Assembly (NCBI GenBank): GCA_023374045.1
Contig: CM041783.1
Location: 93,035,298-93,099,297, forward strand
From: Limonium bicolor
Taxonomy: Eukaryota; Streptophyta; Magnoliopsida; Caryophyllales; Plumbaginaceae
DNA: 64,000 nt
Direction: 5' to 3'
The position numbers were made by a program, and so were the translations under genes. Position 1 is the first letter of the stretch. Each line of letters opens with the position of its first letter. The notes beneath the pieces are model-generated. The model worked only from the letters and a program-made list of their open reading frames with translations. It was not told the origin of the DNA and made no database searches. Below, piece by piece: positions 21,744-34,133 of this stretch.

Positions 21744-24700
21744 GAACTCTTATGTGATCCTAGACTCAGTTAACTAAGGTTAACACTTCTGAGGTTAAAT
21801 GGTATCGGAGTTGAACACGCCACATAAATGAATTACTGTAAACTCATTACATGTTTTATCTTACAACGTGGCAAACACACAGAAAAACACATTGGCATAC
21901 AAGCCGGTGTAATCCGGTAGGACACAGGTTGCAAGAAAACCATACCTATCACCGGAGTCCACTTTATCGTGTCCACTTATGTTCCTCGAGCAATCCTCGA
22001 ACAACTGATAACATTACATGTATTTTTATTAACATCGGGGTATCATGATTGTTTAAAGTCTAGTGCTTATAACTTTTCCCCGTTAACTTAGTTACATAAC
22101 TTCACTTTTTAACTTGTTTTACTTTTACATTTGAATACATCTTTTCCCCCACGAAATTATCATTATAACTCACCTAACATGTCTTAAACAACCTTATAAC
22201 ATCATTACTAATCAATCCCCATCATTACATCATTTTATAACCTTAACAATGTTTTTGGTCCGACCGACCTTACCGACCGACCTTGCACAAGGTCGGTCCA
22301 TTCCAGAACACTTTACCGTCAAAATTTCTACTCCGACCTACCTTGTAAGTTCAGTCGCATGTTCGGTCCATTCCCGAGAGTTTCTTCCCTTTGAAAATCC
22401 AGGCCCGACCGAACTTGCCAAGTCCGGTCCCATGTTCGGTCGATTCCAGAAACTTAATTCGTACACAAAATACAAGCCCGACCGACCTTGCAAGTCCGGT
22501 CCCCAAGGTCGGTCCATTCCAGAAACCAATTCTCGCAGGGTAAACTAGGCTCGACCGACCTTGGCAAGTTCGATCTCAAGGTCGGTCTGCTCCAGACCCT
22601 TATTTTCCATTGCCCATTTAACTCCAAACTTCACCTCATATATCCTAATATGTCCAAACCTCATTTGGGCACTTCAAACACATCTTTAACCATGTACTAA
22701 ATTCCTTAAATCACCCACCAAAACTATCTTTATCATTCCACAAACTCCTTACAAAATCTCTTAATACTTGTACATTTTTTTCATTTGGTTTTCTAAGTGG
22801 TATTTCACCTATAATGACCACTATACCAAGATGTTTCCTCTACACCTTAGCATCATTTCCCAACATCTTTTCTTACTACTAAATCTCCTTTTCCACATCT
22901 TACCTAAACATCATGTATTCCTTGAATATCAACATTACCTAAACCTTAAACAAACTTCTCCAAGACTTTAATACATTCCTCAAAACACTCATTGAATTCC
23001 TAGAACTTCCAAGATAATACCTAAATCCTTGTAGCACTTTAAAACACCTTAATACATGCTTTCTTCCCTAGTAAAACACTTGTTCACCTTTAACACTTCC
23101 TAGTTCACCAAAACTTGTTTAAATCACTTAGAACTTCTTACACATTTTCCAAATTTTGCCATAGCTTCTCTTGTATATACTCACATCCAAACACTTAGGT
23201 TTTTACCTTATTTTATTCAAGAACACCTAAAATCCATCAAGAACTTTCTCACACACATAACTTCACCAAATTTACACTACATCACAATATAGTGCATAAA
23301 CTTAATTGCTTGGCACTTAGGCCCTTAAATAACATGGCTCTTAGGCCCTTAAATAACATAAACCTTAAACACTGAATTTCCGACATAAATAATGCCTTTG
23401 ACCTGCAAATACACCCAATAATACATATGCCCTTAATAAACTCCTTGAGAGCATTTTACTAGCTCATTTGCCATTGGCTCCTTAGGTATTTTATTAAGCA
23501 AATCAAGCTCATTTTCCTAGGCATTTAAACCATATTAGGTTAACACATTTACCTCTTTTCTTTCAAGACTTCCCACTTGTTTTTCTTTGTTCTTCCTTGA
23601 TAGAAAATCGGCAAGGGCTTTTATCACTTGTCAATCTTCTAATCAATACACATATAAGGGTAATGAGCATTAAGTTTAATACTCCAACTCATAGTTAAAC
23701 CCTAGGTTTACATATGTGTCTTAAAACACCAAAATTTGATGATTACCTTTGGAATTCGGAAGAGAGCTTGGTTAAGTAGCAAGATAGGACTCCTCCTAGT
23801 CCTTTGAAGTTTGAATAAAGCTATGAAGAGAGCAAGAAAAAGCACCATTGTGAGGTGAATTTTCGGACACATACAAAAATGAAGGAAACATCATTTTTTC
23901 TTTGAGTTTCCTTACCTAGAAGCAAAGGAGAACAATAATATGTGAAAAGGTGAGCTCAAGCTCCATCAATGGTGAATCTCCTTGGCACTGAAATGAGGCT
24001 TTTGAAGATTTGAAAAGATAGAAGTGTAGAGCTTGCTCCAACTAGAAGGATGGTGGTCTTGAAATTGAATTTGGACCATGGAGCTAGGAGTTACAAGAGA
24101 TCAAAGATGGAGTTTGGTGTGGTACTATTGAAAACCGTAGAAGAGAGCATGAAGGGAGGAAGAACCGTGTGAAATGAGAAGGAAGAAGAGAATGAGAAGG
24201 TAAGTTTGCTTTTGGAAGATATTTATGTTATAAAGTGACTTTCTTCTTTTACTTACTTTTCCTTCCTTTCTTAAATTGATTTCTTTTACATGTTGGTGAC
24301 TCACCATGATAGAAACCGGCCCCCTTCTAATAAGATGGGTGTTTTGGTCTTTGTTGACCAATTAACTTACTTATAATAACATATGTTACAAACTAGCTTA
24401 TAAAAGTTACTATTCATAAAAACAAGGCACATAGAAGTGAAATTTTTGATTTCCCATTGATATAGACTTCTAAATGTGATACTATATAGTACACATGTTA
24501 ATTAAAGAGTAATGATGGCCATTTAGCCATTCAAAACTCATTTACAAGACAATTTTTCAAAAATGTGCTTTAAGACTCCTTAAAGCACATTTTGTGTTTT
24601 AACTTGTTTTCAAGCTTGGTTTTCTTTAGTAATTGATTTAATATGTTAATTAACATATTTATAAGGTATATGTATGACCATTAGGTTTTATACAAATTTA

Positions 24701-25025
24701 TCCCAAGCTTAGAGCACATTTTTGCTCATACTGTCTTTAAGGTATTTATTTGTGTTTTGTTTTGTTTCATTGTCTAACAAAGTTTCCTAAGGACTTAATT
24801 AGCCTTATTAAATCATAATTGAATATTATTAAGTCTTGGTAGGCTCTTTGGGTCCTAACCAAGTTCACTCATAGCTTGAAGCATGTTTTTGCTCAAATTG
24901 TATCCTAGTGCTTTATTGCATTTTACTATGGTTTAAATTGTTCACTAATGTTTCTAAGGCACTTTTTAGCCTTTGCATACCATAGTTTAAATGTTTAACA
25001 ACATATCAAGGTTTGGGGTATTTCA
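21744..25025 (-). mobile_element. LTR A2, first 3.3 kb, inverted
   Basis: Reverse complement of the start-side 3282 bp of LTR A. It ends at 25025 with the complement of TGAAATACCCC next to a PPT complement. Its other end, GAACT, is the complement of AGTTC, which is found to the right of the solo B LTR at 33064. The rest of this LTR continues (+) from 33064. Hairpin array at 22259-22588. Confidence 0.9.
22259..22588 (-). repeat. Hairpin tandem array in LTR A2 (inverted copy)
   Basis: Same five-unit array as in the other A LTRs, read on the minus strand. It contains unit-specific substitutions, including TACCTTG and CAGTCG variants that weaken some arms. Confidence 0.8.
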
Positions 25026-25062
25026 ATCTACCCCTCTTAAAAGAACTTCATCCTCGAAGTTC
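25026..25062 (-). promoter_or_regulatory. PPT with upstream hairpin (A internal 1)
   Basis: On the minus strand the hairpin GAACTTC/GAAGTTC (25043-25049 and 25056-25062, 6-nt loop) precedes TTTTAAGAGGGGTAGAT, directly next to the LTR start. The G run is interrupted by one A here, unlike internals 2 and 3. Confidence 0.75.
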
Positions 25063-25721
25063 ACACTTCCCACACACCATTAGATTAGAACACAGGAATC
25101 ACTTGGAAATAAACTTCCATAACCCAAACATATTTTACATTACACCCTCGGACTTAATGGTCCGGGTAACACATTCACATCCATACATAACATAACATAT
25201 TCACATGATAACCTCGGACTCAATGGTCCGGGTATCTTAACAACATTTACACATACATAACAACCCTTAGACTCTCTGGTCTTGGGTAACATAACAACAT
25301 TTAGACACATAGGTCTTGATAACATAACAGCCTTTAGACACGTAGGTCTATATAACACAACAACATTTAGACTCATAAGTCTTGATAACATACGCCTTTG
25401 GAACTCAAGGTCAAAATAATATTTATTACACATACCACACAACATGTCATAGCATGTATAGCAATCAAAAATATCTTTGATATACACTGTGATCCCGGCA
25501 GAACCCGGTCGCGATGGACACCTTCCGTCCCCGTGCCCTTGGGAGATCAAAACAATCACTTAAATTTGATTTTTTTTCCTTGTAAGGTTAAGTAAGAAAA
25601 CTTTAATTATGTAAAGTATTTATCGACGCTTTATAATACCAATCCAGATCCTTTTTGAAAACACATATAACTCCAAGTCCAACTTATGCTCTTTGCTTCT
25701 TTTCTTAGCGCGGTTATTTGT

Positions 25722-25870
25722 GACCACTTATAGGGAGCTTCAAGAATCATCCAACCCTGATGTGATCAGCATCAGTGTTGAACTATCCTTCCACCCCAAT
25801 TTGTGTTCGGCTTCCCTTGATCACATGCAAATCAAGTTCCACTTCCCACTTCATTTTCAAGCATCAAGTA
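25722..25870 (-). other. Conserved non-coding hairpin block (A internal 1)
   Basis: Minus-strand copy of the block also found at 38568-38705, 46212-46352, 62063-62205 and 654-790, including CTTGAT/ATCAAG with a 9-nt loop. Confidence 0.6.
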
Positions 25871-26352
25871 ATACACTCATTTCCAATTTTCTATCTTTTA
25901 GTCTTTCTAGTCATAATCATAACATCTCCAAGGGATAGAACTTCATCTATCAGTTATTTCCATTCACTTTAATCATGTTACCTAGGGAATCTTATTCTCA
26001 CTAGGTCCTATGTCGGTTTCATACCCTTTCATGAATCACTATATAACATATATATACACATATATTTTATCAAAATACAACACACAGTTTCACATTTATA
26101 CACTGTCGGGGTTTTTGCTCCCCGGGAGTTTCTCTACTCCCCACACTTGTACTATCACACACCATTGTTAACAAACAAACACACTTATCACAATGGTATT
26201 CGCATCTTCTGTGCGCAATTACCACAATTAAACCATGAATGAATGCGTATGTTTACGTAGCATACACAACCAATCATCAAAACATTATTTGTGCTATGCA
26301 CAACATAAATCACGTACACTTGTACGGTAATACACACTAAGTGGTTTTGCGC

Positions 26353-26389
26353 TCCTCACCCCCCTTAAAAGGATTACGCCCACGTAATC
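26353..26389 (-). promoter_or_regulatory. Upstream PPT-like site with hairpin (A internal 1)
   Basis: On the minus strand GATTACG-TGGG-CGTAATC (perfect 7-bp stem) is followed by CTTTTAAGGGGGG and TGAGGAGCG. It lies about 1.3 kb upstream of the terminal PPT. Confidence 0.5.
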
Positions 26390-29300
26390 AATCACTAAAC
26401 ATTGGCTTAAAATGTTCTGATTAGAGGATCTTAACCCTATTGGCGGTTTAGTTCCTAACCAAGAATTCTCATTGGAGTTTGTTTAAACTCTTAGTTGGTT
26501 TCGATTCTGGCCTGTTAGGCTTCTAGGCGTTAATAATTAGCCATTTACTCATATTCACTATGCACATTGTACACTTGACTCACTGGTTCACTAGCGTCTG
26601 CTGCGCAACTCTGACAACTGTAGGGCTTAGTTTGCCCCATTCATTATTCTCATTGTATTGTACACCTCCCATATATCACCTTTATCTTGGTAATAATGGT
26701 TTCTCAACCGACGCGTGGTATCTCTTACCGTGAGCGAATTCGGTGAGTTATAAACTTTCTATCCACTTCCATAATAATTGACTGTATATACTGTTACATA
26801 TTTCACAATGATTGACTTGTTTCCTTCCGACTTACTGTCGGTTGAGATTGAGCTACTACCTAGTGTGTAGTGCTCTCTCAGCTATTTACAACATTTGGGG
26901 TATATTCCATACCGATATTGGTAGTTAGTGCTACTGTTCACTTATTATTAATCATGTCTCCACATTTGGTTTTGTACAAGTACTCTTTTATTGGTGCGGC
27001 CTTGCATTTCCTATGCATCGGCCATTATAACATTATTCCTCCACAATTAGCATGTTTCCAATTCCTGGCTATCCCACTTGATCATTACTGCGCAAGTGCA
27101 ATGCCAAAACACTCAGTCATACAGAGTGCAGAGGCGTAAACTCTTGACAGCAAATCTCTCATGTGATTCGCACGGAATTCACATTGTGTTTCACTGAGAT
27201 TCTGATCTCGTAATACTGGCTACTGGCTTACCGCCTAGTTTGTTTGGTATCACTTATCGGTTAACAATACTTATACAACGGTCGCTTGCCGCGTACCGTG
27301 CTCTTACTTCTTGTATGACACTAACTTACATGGTATTTGCTGTCACATTAACTTCCACACATATACTTACATTATTCACATTATGGTTCGTCATCATTTG
27401 GATGACTACCCAGTGCTCGTTGAGCGTTGTCCATCACACATTTAGCGTCCCACACGTACGGTGGTTGCTATTAGACTTATTACCCTTCCGGTCTTCCCAA
27501 GTGGTAGTAACCATATTGGTCCACCCTTAACGTATTTCTTGAGCTTGGTTCACATAACTACCGCTTTCACAGTATCGAGAGGTATCCCCACTCTTAATGT
27601 AGTGGTTCGTTTATCACTTTATTCACTTATACAAGATAAACTTCTGCAATCCATCTAATTTACATAACACATTTTATTTGTGGCATATAAGCCTTACTGC
27701 CTTGAGCTGCGCTCATTGTAGGCTGTCCACATACATGTACTTCTTTGTACAACATTACATGGTTTGGACATTATATTGAGCTCCATGACAAGGTCGTTAC
27801 TTCCGTTTCCTTCCATGGGATGCCCCTTAGGTTTGTCAGTCCGTCTCCTGACAACTTATGTCTAAACTGGGTGTTAGTTTCAACCCTTGTGTTTCTGTCA
27901 TGTTATTTCGTGCAACAATTGTAGATGTGAATACCCTTTAAGGATTGCTCCTGGGTGTTGCTAAGTCATGCCATTATATCTGGTTCACACTTATTGGTAT
28001 ATTCCGTTAGCCACGCCGTTTGCGTTCTTAACTGGCATATTATCCTCTTCTGTGAAGATCAACATTTCCTGGTAGTGTAGGTACTCATTCTAGGAGTTTC
28101 ATCCCGTTCATTGCACATTAATGTGTCCACATTAGGCATCTGCCTTGCCATGCACAGGCTAGGTCACCATTCCAGCTATCATGTTTATCCCTGAGGATCC
28201 TTAAGACGTATACGATATTGTCTTTACATAACAGTTAGTGCACTTCGCACCTCCTGACTCTTAAACATTTCTTTGAAAGGAATTCACTAATTCCTTTGGT
28301 CTTCTTAACTCAACTGAGTTCCTTAATTTCAACCATTCCTTGTAATCCTTAGCTCTTGTTTATCTTATACTGCTGACCGTAGTACGGAGTCGACTACTTC
28401 TCGTGTTTCGGACTCTACTTGTAAACATATGTGGGGTACCATACTGATACATTACTACTTACCCAAATAACCCATAAGTAGGTCTGTCAGGCCCACAAGC
28501 TCCTATCGGAGTGCGGTCGTCCCACATTACAATTGGTACACTCGTAGTGTCCGTCACACGCCTAGGTGAAGTATTCTGTTGTCAACTCCCTTATATTGTC
28601 CCGTGACAATATGCGTCCCGTGCTTCCCGAACTTAATCGAAGGAAAGTTTATCCACTGTTGTATCCTTGTCAACTGTCCTTGGTTTTACTGGTTTGGTTC
28701 TTAAAAGAAGGTAGAAAGAAGTGTTGGTTTGAAAGAAAATTTTGGTTTTGAAAAGAAAAGAGTTTGAATAAATCTGGGTTTGAAAGAAAATTTTCATGGT
28801 TTCACAACATCTTCTTACCTTAACCAAGTCTAGCTTCTTGCTGACTGGTGTACTTACAATTACAGAGGTTAGGCTAACAGGCCCTTCCACTGTTATGACG
28901 ATCACATTTAACTTTATGGTACTTTACCAAGTACTTTGTAGTGGTTTAAATTTCCCGAACAGCCCTGTTATAGCAGCACTTGCTATGGCAAGTGCGCCAT
29001 GCTAACTGGCTATCGGTTCAACACATACCGGTTGTGGTATTGTTCTTACCCGCACTATCATCAGTGGCCTTGTTGGCCCTCACTGACCTTACTGTCTTGA
29101 TAATAACTCCTCTAGGTGACTTCTCATTGTCTTCACATGATGATCATCAACTAGGGTGTTTCCCATTCTGGGAGACCCCTTTTACTTAGTATTGTATCCT
29201 CTTTGTAGCCGTTCCACGTATTTGTTGTGGTAGCTGAGACTTGTCTCTTGTTTGGGCACTACGTTGTAGTTCCCTTGTCGGTTGGTATACCGTTGGTGTA

Positions 29301-29793
29301 TTATTTATCAACTGTGGTCCCGGAGACACTCGTCTCGGGTTTCACTAATCCACTTCTTGCCTGCTGCACGGTCGGTGCGTTGCAAGCTGGTTATCCTCGA
29401 CTGCTCGGCATGTCGACCCAAGTTGCCGGAAATTCTATTCTTCTGTACACAAGATTCTTCATTCTTCGCTATTAAATGCGGTTAACATTGTTCAAATGGA
29501 AACCGTCTCCGGGATTCCCACATTTCGGGATCCACCGTATGACAGGTTCTCTGTACTCACAGCGGTACTTAATAACAGCCAGATCGGGTATTCCCGAGTA
29601 AGAGAGGACTTCCATCTCTCTGGCGTTGTTTCCCAAGTTATAAAACAGGGATTGTGGAGGGCGGGGAGGATATTGTAGGTTTCCAGTACACACTGGTAAT
29701 ACCTAACTAGCGTATCTCTCACGCTATCACTCAACCCTTAACCCAAAGTACTAAAATCCTAACTCGGTACTTCCTAAGCTCGGTAATTCAGTC

Positions 29794-29821
29794 ATCAGAG
29801 CGATACTTCGCTCTGATACCA
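29794..29821 (-). promoter_or_regulatory. Primer-binding site and hairpin (A internal 1)
   Basis: On the minus strand TGGTATCAGAGCG (29809-29821) lies five bases from the LTR end. It matches the complement of plant initiator-Met tRNA, and its ATCAGAGCG is the left arm of a perfect 9-bp hairpin with a 6-nt loop. Confidence 0.8.
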
Positions 29822-29826
29822 CTTTT

Positions 29827-31274
29827 TGTAACACCCCATCCAACAACGAACACATAAAAACTTTCTGCAGCGGAAAACATACTACCTCACATTACTTAAC
29901 TCATTGGTGTTACACGCCGTTAACCACCCACGTGGCTAACAAGGCTATTACATAAACATCGGTCTGATGGACTAGATTCCCGAGCGACTACACATTATTA
30001 TCCTTTCCATTAACCACAAAACTTACATATACCTTCCAATTGTACCGAGTATTCACAACCTGATGCCGATAACAATTTCGGACTTACTACACCTACTGTA
30101 TATACACAACTTAAATGATTACCCATGTACAACGACTACCCCGTCCTACTCTTGAACGGCTTCCAGCTCTTGCACCTGAAATAGGAAAGAAGAGAAAGGG
30201 TGGCCCCCAAGGGGCTTAGCACCTTTGCTGGTATGGTAATCCCGCAGCCCACATGCTACCGGGCCACGCACAACTAATTGTCGTCTTAGCATGCGGTTGA
30301 TTATATTTAAATCATGCATGCAACTGTAAGCACACAACACATAACATTTCGCCTCAATGGGCTCAACAAACGGATAATACATCTTTACTTGATAAGTCAC
30401 TCATGGTATTCATTATCCCTAGAGTGCTCCTCCTCTAATGGAGCTACTTCCTTAATAGACGACACTTACCCATAAATCGGGTTATCCTTAAACGCCTCTT
30501 ATCACAAATTGGGATTCATTTCCATGATCCACACACTCCATATTTTACAACATATAGCATTCCTCACATAACAAAACATAACAACACTTTTCACGTTTCG
30601 ACGTGCACATGATAACATCGCAATAGAAATGGCATTACAACAACATCACATAACATAACGGGAACGGTCCTCTTAGGAACCGACCCAAACATTGTTAATT
30701 CACTGGTGAGCCTAGAGAATGATGTCACCCTCATGGTAAGCTCGTTATACAACAACACAACACTCATTACCGTCCTAATAGTCGGACGAGTAACTTAAGT
30801 TAAGATGGTTTGGGTTTGGAGGCCCAAACACACACACACAAAACACATGTTCCCCCTAAACCGATCATAAGTCAGAATAGCTAAGCTTTGGAATAAGCTA
30901 ATGGGAGATTATAACCCGTGAGGGAAACAACCATAACAGAGAGAAGGGTAAGGCTAAGAATGACACCCACTCCCAAACAACACGCGACCGGCCAAACCGG
31001 ATTCCTCACCACTGTTAGTACATACTTACTTTATATATTAGTTAGAACCCCACTATGGAGTCTATCACATCTACACACGATACAGTATTACAACTGGGTT
31101 AAACACACAAGGGAGATCCCTACATTCACATACTCATATCACACAATTAACACACACATAGCCGTGGTTAGAACGTCCCATAGTTCGGATCGTTGCTCCG
31201 AATACCGAACTCTCAAGTGATCCTAGACTCAGTTAACTAAGGTTAACACTTCTGAGGTTAAATGGTATCGGAGT
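29827..31274 (-). mobile_element. LTR A1, last 1.4 kb, inverted
   Basis: Reverse complement of the end-side part of LTR A, from the complement of GGGGTGTTACA at 29827 to GGAGT at 31274. GGAGT is the complement of the ACTCC flank at 11785-11789, so this piece was originally joined to the LTR half ending at 11789. Confidence 0.9.
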
Positions 31275-33063
31275 TGTGAGCCTCGATTTTAAACCCTATC
31301 CTATGTGGATTAACTTGATTGGGATCTAAACGGGTTTTAGGTCCACTTATAGCTTAAGATTAATAACTATGTCATATAACAATAATTATTAAAACCTAAG
31401 CTAGCTCACTGGAACCTATTACGAGTCGCCACCTAATTTTAACCTAGATCAAATTAGGAAAGGAGAGTTCGGGTTCGGGGGCTTGATATTCGACTTAATT
31501 AGGGTTCAATTACTTTCATTACCCTTCCTAGGTCGTTTTTCCTCTACTTGGTTTAATTACGGCTTATTACGAGTCGTTTTAACCTAAGTGCGCGAGCTTC
31601 TGTTTTTTTTTGTGTTTTTAGCATTTTTTGACAGAAAATTAAAGTGGAAATTAAAATTACCTAAACTAGGGTTTCGGAGGCAGAATTAGGTCAAATTCTG
31701 TTTCCGTCCGTAGCCACGGACCTAATGTCCGAAACCACGGACCCCAGTTAACCTATATGAAAATAAAGTCGAATTAAACAGAAAACAAAAATTGTAAAGT
31801 CCGGGGCCACGGACAGGCTGTCCGTGGGCCCGGACATTATCAGAAAACCTAAATTTTTAAAATTTAAAAATCCCGCCGCCGTCCGTGGGCGTCCGGGCTT
31901 ACGGACAGTGAGTCCGGGACCCCGGACATGACGTCCGTGGGTGCGGACAGCCCTCGGACGGCGGCGTTGAGGCTGTTCCCGAAGGTGTTTTTGGCTCAAA
32001 TTTTATGGGTGCGTAGCCTGAAAGATGTACAAGACGTTAGTGATTGAAAGTTTTCGATTTGAATTCGAATTAAGCACGAAACTTAGTAAACAAGTTATTG
32101 GACAGAAGCTTGAATAAACAGCAATACAGAAGCTTACAAAGGTTAGTTTGAGCCCAAAGTTCGAGGCAAGACAGATAACACCGTGGAGAATTAGGGAAGC
32201 TGAGTTTCTACCTGTTTTACCTTCGGATTCACAACGTTTCTTCACACCGGGATTCGTCGAGTGCTCCGTTGATGATAGACCCGAAGGGACTTCGAACCAA
32301 GCTTCTGGTTGTTGGTTGTTCTTGCTGTTCTTCACGTTTTGGTGGTGTTTTTGTGGGGTTTTGATGATTATTGGTGCTTTGGGAATTGGAAAACGTGTTT
32401 AGATGATGATTTCAGGGGATTTTCGGTATGATTTGGGTGGCCGGGTGTTGGAAAACGTGAGAGAGAGAGAGGAGGCTGCCTTTTCTGACTCTCTAGGGTT
32501 CTTGAGTATGTGAGGTTCTGATTTTATCCAAAAACCTATCCCTTTATATAGACTTTCTTAAAGATAAAGAAAATCTAGTAAAAGTAAGATTTTTCGATAT
32601 TTTAACTAAGTAACTTCCCAAAGGAATTTTGCTATGAAATTTTAACCACATGTCAAGAATGGATATTATGAATTTTCTGAGGTGGAAACGAATTTTTTAA
32701 ATGCCGGAGCATTTTTAAATTGAATTTCTCGTCAGATTCAGTCAGAAATTGCTAGAAAATTATTGGAAATTTGAAAAATCAAAATTCCAACGCCATTATG
32801 CTTAAAATGTCATCCTCTATCATGGGTTAAAATATCAAAGCGTTTCGAGCTGATTTGGGCACCCTTTGGAGGAGAGAGAAAGCCTATAGGAGATCTCAAA
32901 AGCCTTAAAAATTACGAAAACGCCCCTGACAATGACGAAACTGCTCCTCAGGACCTGGAACACGCCGATCGAGCCGGAATCCCTCATTACCCGATCAAAT
33001 ATCCCTCACGACACCAAAACCTTGCAGACCCTAACCAGGGGGGTCAAAATTTTGGGTATAACA
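31275..33063 (-). mobile_element. Solo LTR of family B
   Basis: 1789 bp, complement of GCTCACA at the left edge to complement of TGTTATACCC at the right. There is no internal sequence or primer-binding site beside it. The flanks GGAGT and AGTTC do not match each other, but each matches a flank of the complete B element. TATA box on the minus strand at 32543-32550. Confidence 0.92.
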
Positions 33064-34133
33064 AGTTCGGTATTCGGAGCAACGACCCGGACTATGGGAC
33101 GTTCTAACCACGGCTATGCGTGTGTTAATTGTGTGATATGAGTATGTGAATGTAGGGATCTCCCTTGTGCATTTAACCCAGTTGTAATACTGTATGGTGT
33201 GTAGATGTGATAGACTCCATAGTGGGGTTCTAACTAATATCTAAAGTAATGGATAGACTCCATAGCTAACTAATATCTAAAGTGGTGAGGAATCCGGTTT
33301 GGCCGGTCGCGCGTTGTTTGGGAGTGGGTATCCTTCTTAGCCTTACCCTTCTCTCTGTTATGGTTGTTTCCCTCACGGGTTATAATCTCCCATTAGCTTA
33401 TTCCAAAGCTTAGCTATTCTGACTTATGATCGGTTTAGGGGGAACATGTGTTTGTGTGGTGTGTTCGGGCCTCCAAACCCAAACCATCTTAACTTAGTTA
33501 CTCGTCCGACTATTAGGACGGTAATGAGTGTTGTGTGTTGTTGTATAACGAGCTACCATGAGGGTGACATCATTCTCTAGGCTCACCAGTGAATTAACAG
33601 TTGGGTCGGTTCCTAAGAGGACGTTCCCGTTATGTTATGTGATGTTGTTGTAATGCAATTTCTATTGCGATGTTATCATGTGCACGTCGAAACGTGAAAG
33701 TGTTTATGTTTTGTTATGTGAGGAATGCATATGTTGTAAATATGGAGTGTGTGGATCATGGAAATGATCCAGTTTGTGATAAGAGGCGTTTAAGGATAAC
33801 CCGATTTGGGTAGTGCCTATTAAGGAAGTAAGCTCCATTAGAGGAGACACTCTAGGGATAATGAATACCATGAGTGACTTATCAAGTAAGGATGTATTTC
33901 CGTTTGTTGAGCCCATTGAGGCGAAATGTTATGTGTTGTGTTTACAGTTGCATGCATGATTTAAATATAATCAACCGCATGCTAAGACGACAATTAGTTG
34001 GCGTGGCCCGGTAGCATGTGGGCTGCGGGATTACCATACTAGCAAAGGTGCTGAGCCCCTTGGGGGCCACCTTCTCTCTTTTTCCTATTTCAGGTGCAAG
34101 AGCTGGAAGCCGTTCGAGAGTAGGACGGGGTAG
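33064..34133 (+). mobile_element. LTR A2, distal part, 3' end deleted
   Basis: Continues LTR A from AGTTCGG in plus orientation. At 34133 it jumps directly into internal sequence. By comparison with 51341-51782, about 440 bp holding the last 310 bp of the LTR, the primer-binding site and its hairpin are missing. A small local duplication of CTAACTAATATCTAAAG is present near 33230-33280. Confidence 0.85.

Larger units (their letters stand above)
25026..29826 (-). mobile_element. Internal region 1 of family A, inverted, non-coding
   Basis: The only full-length A internal region without a large indel (4801 bp). Read on the minus strand it runs from a primer-binding site (29809-29821) to a PPT (25026-25042). 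All reading frames are short and their counterparts in the other A copies are broken; no gag or pol motif is seen. The 139-codon minus-strand frame at 25140-25559 is shifted in the other copies. LARD-like. Confidence 0.85.

Noticed and set aside
25140..25559. 139-codon minus-strand ORF before the PPT of A internal 1
   Set aside because: Broken by frameshifts in internals 2 and 3, built largely from degenerate tandem repeats, with no domain.
11790..33063. Two ordinary B insertions with no rearrangement
   Set aside because: The flanking A LTR changes strand at both loci and the target-site duplications do not match locally, which simple insertion cannot explain.
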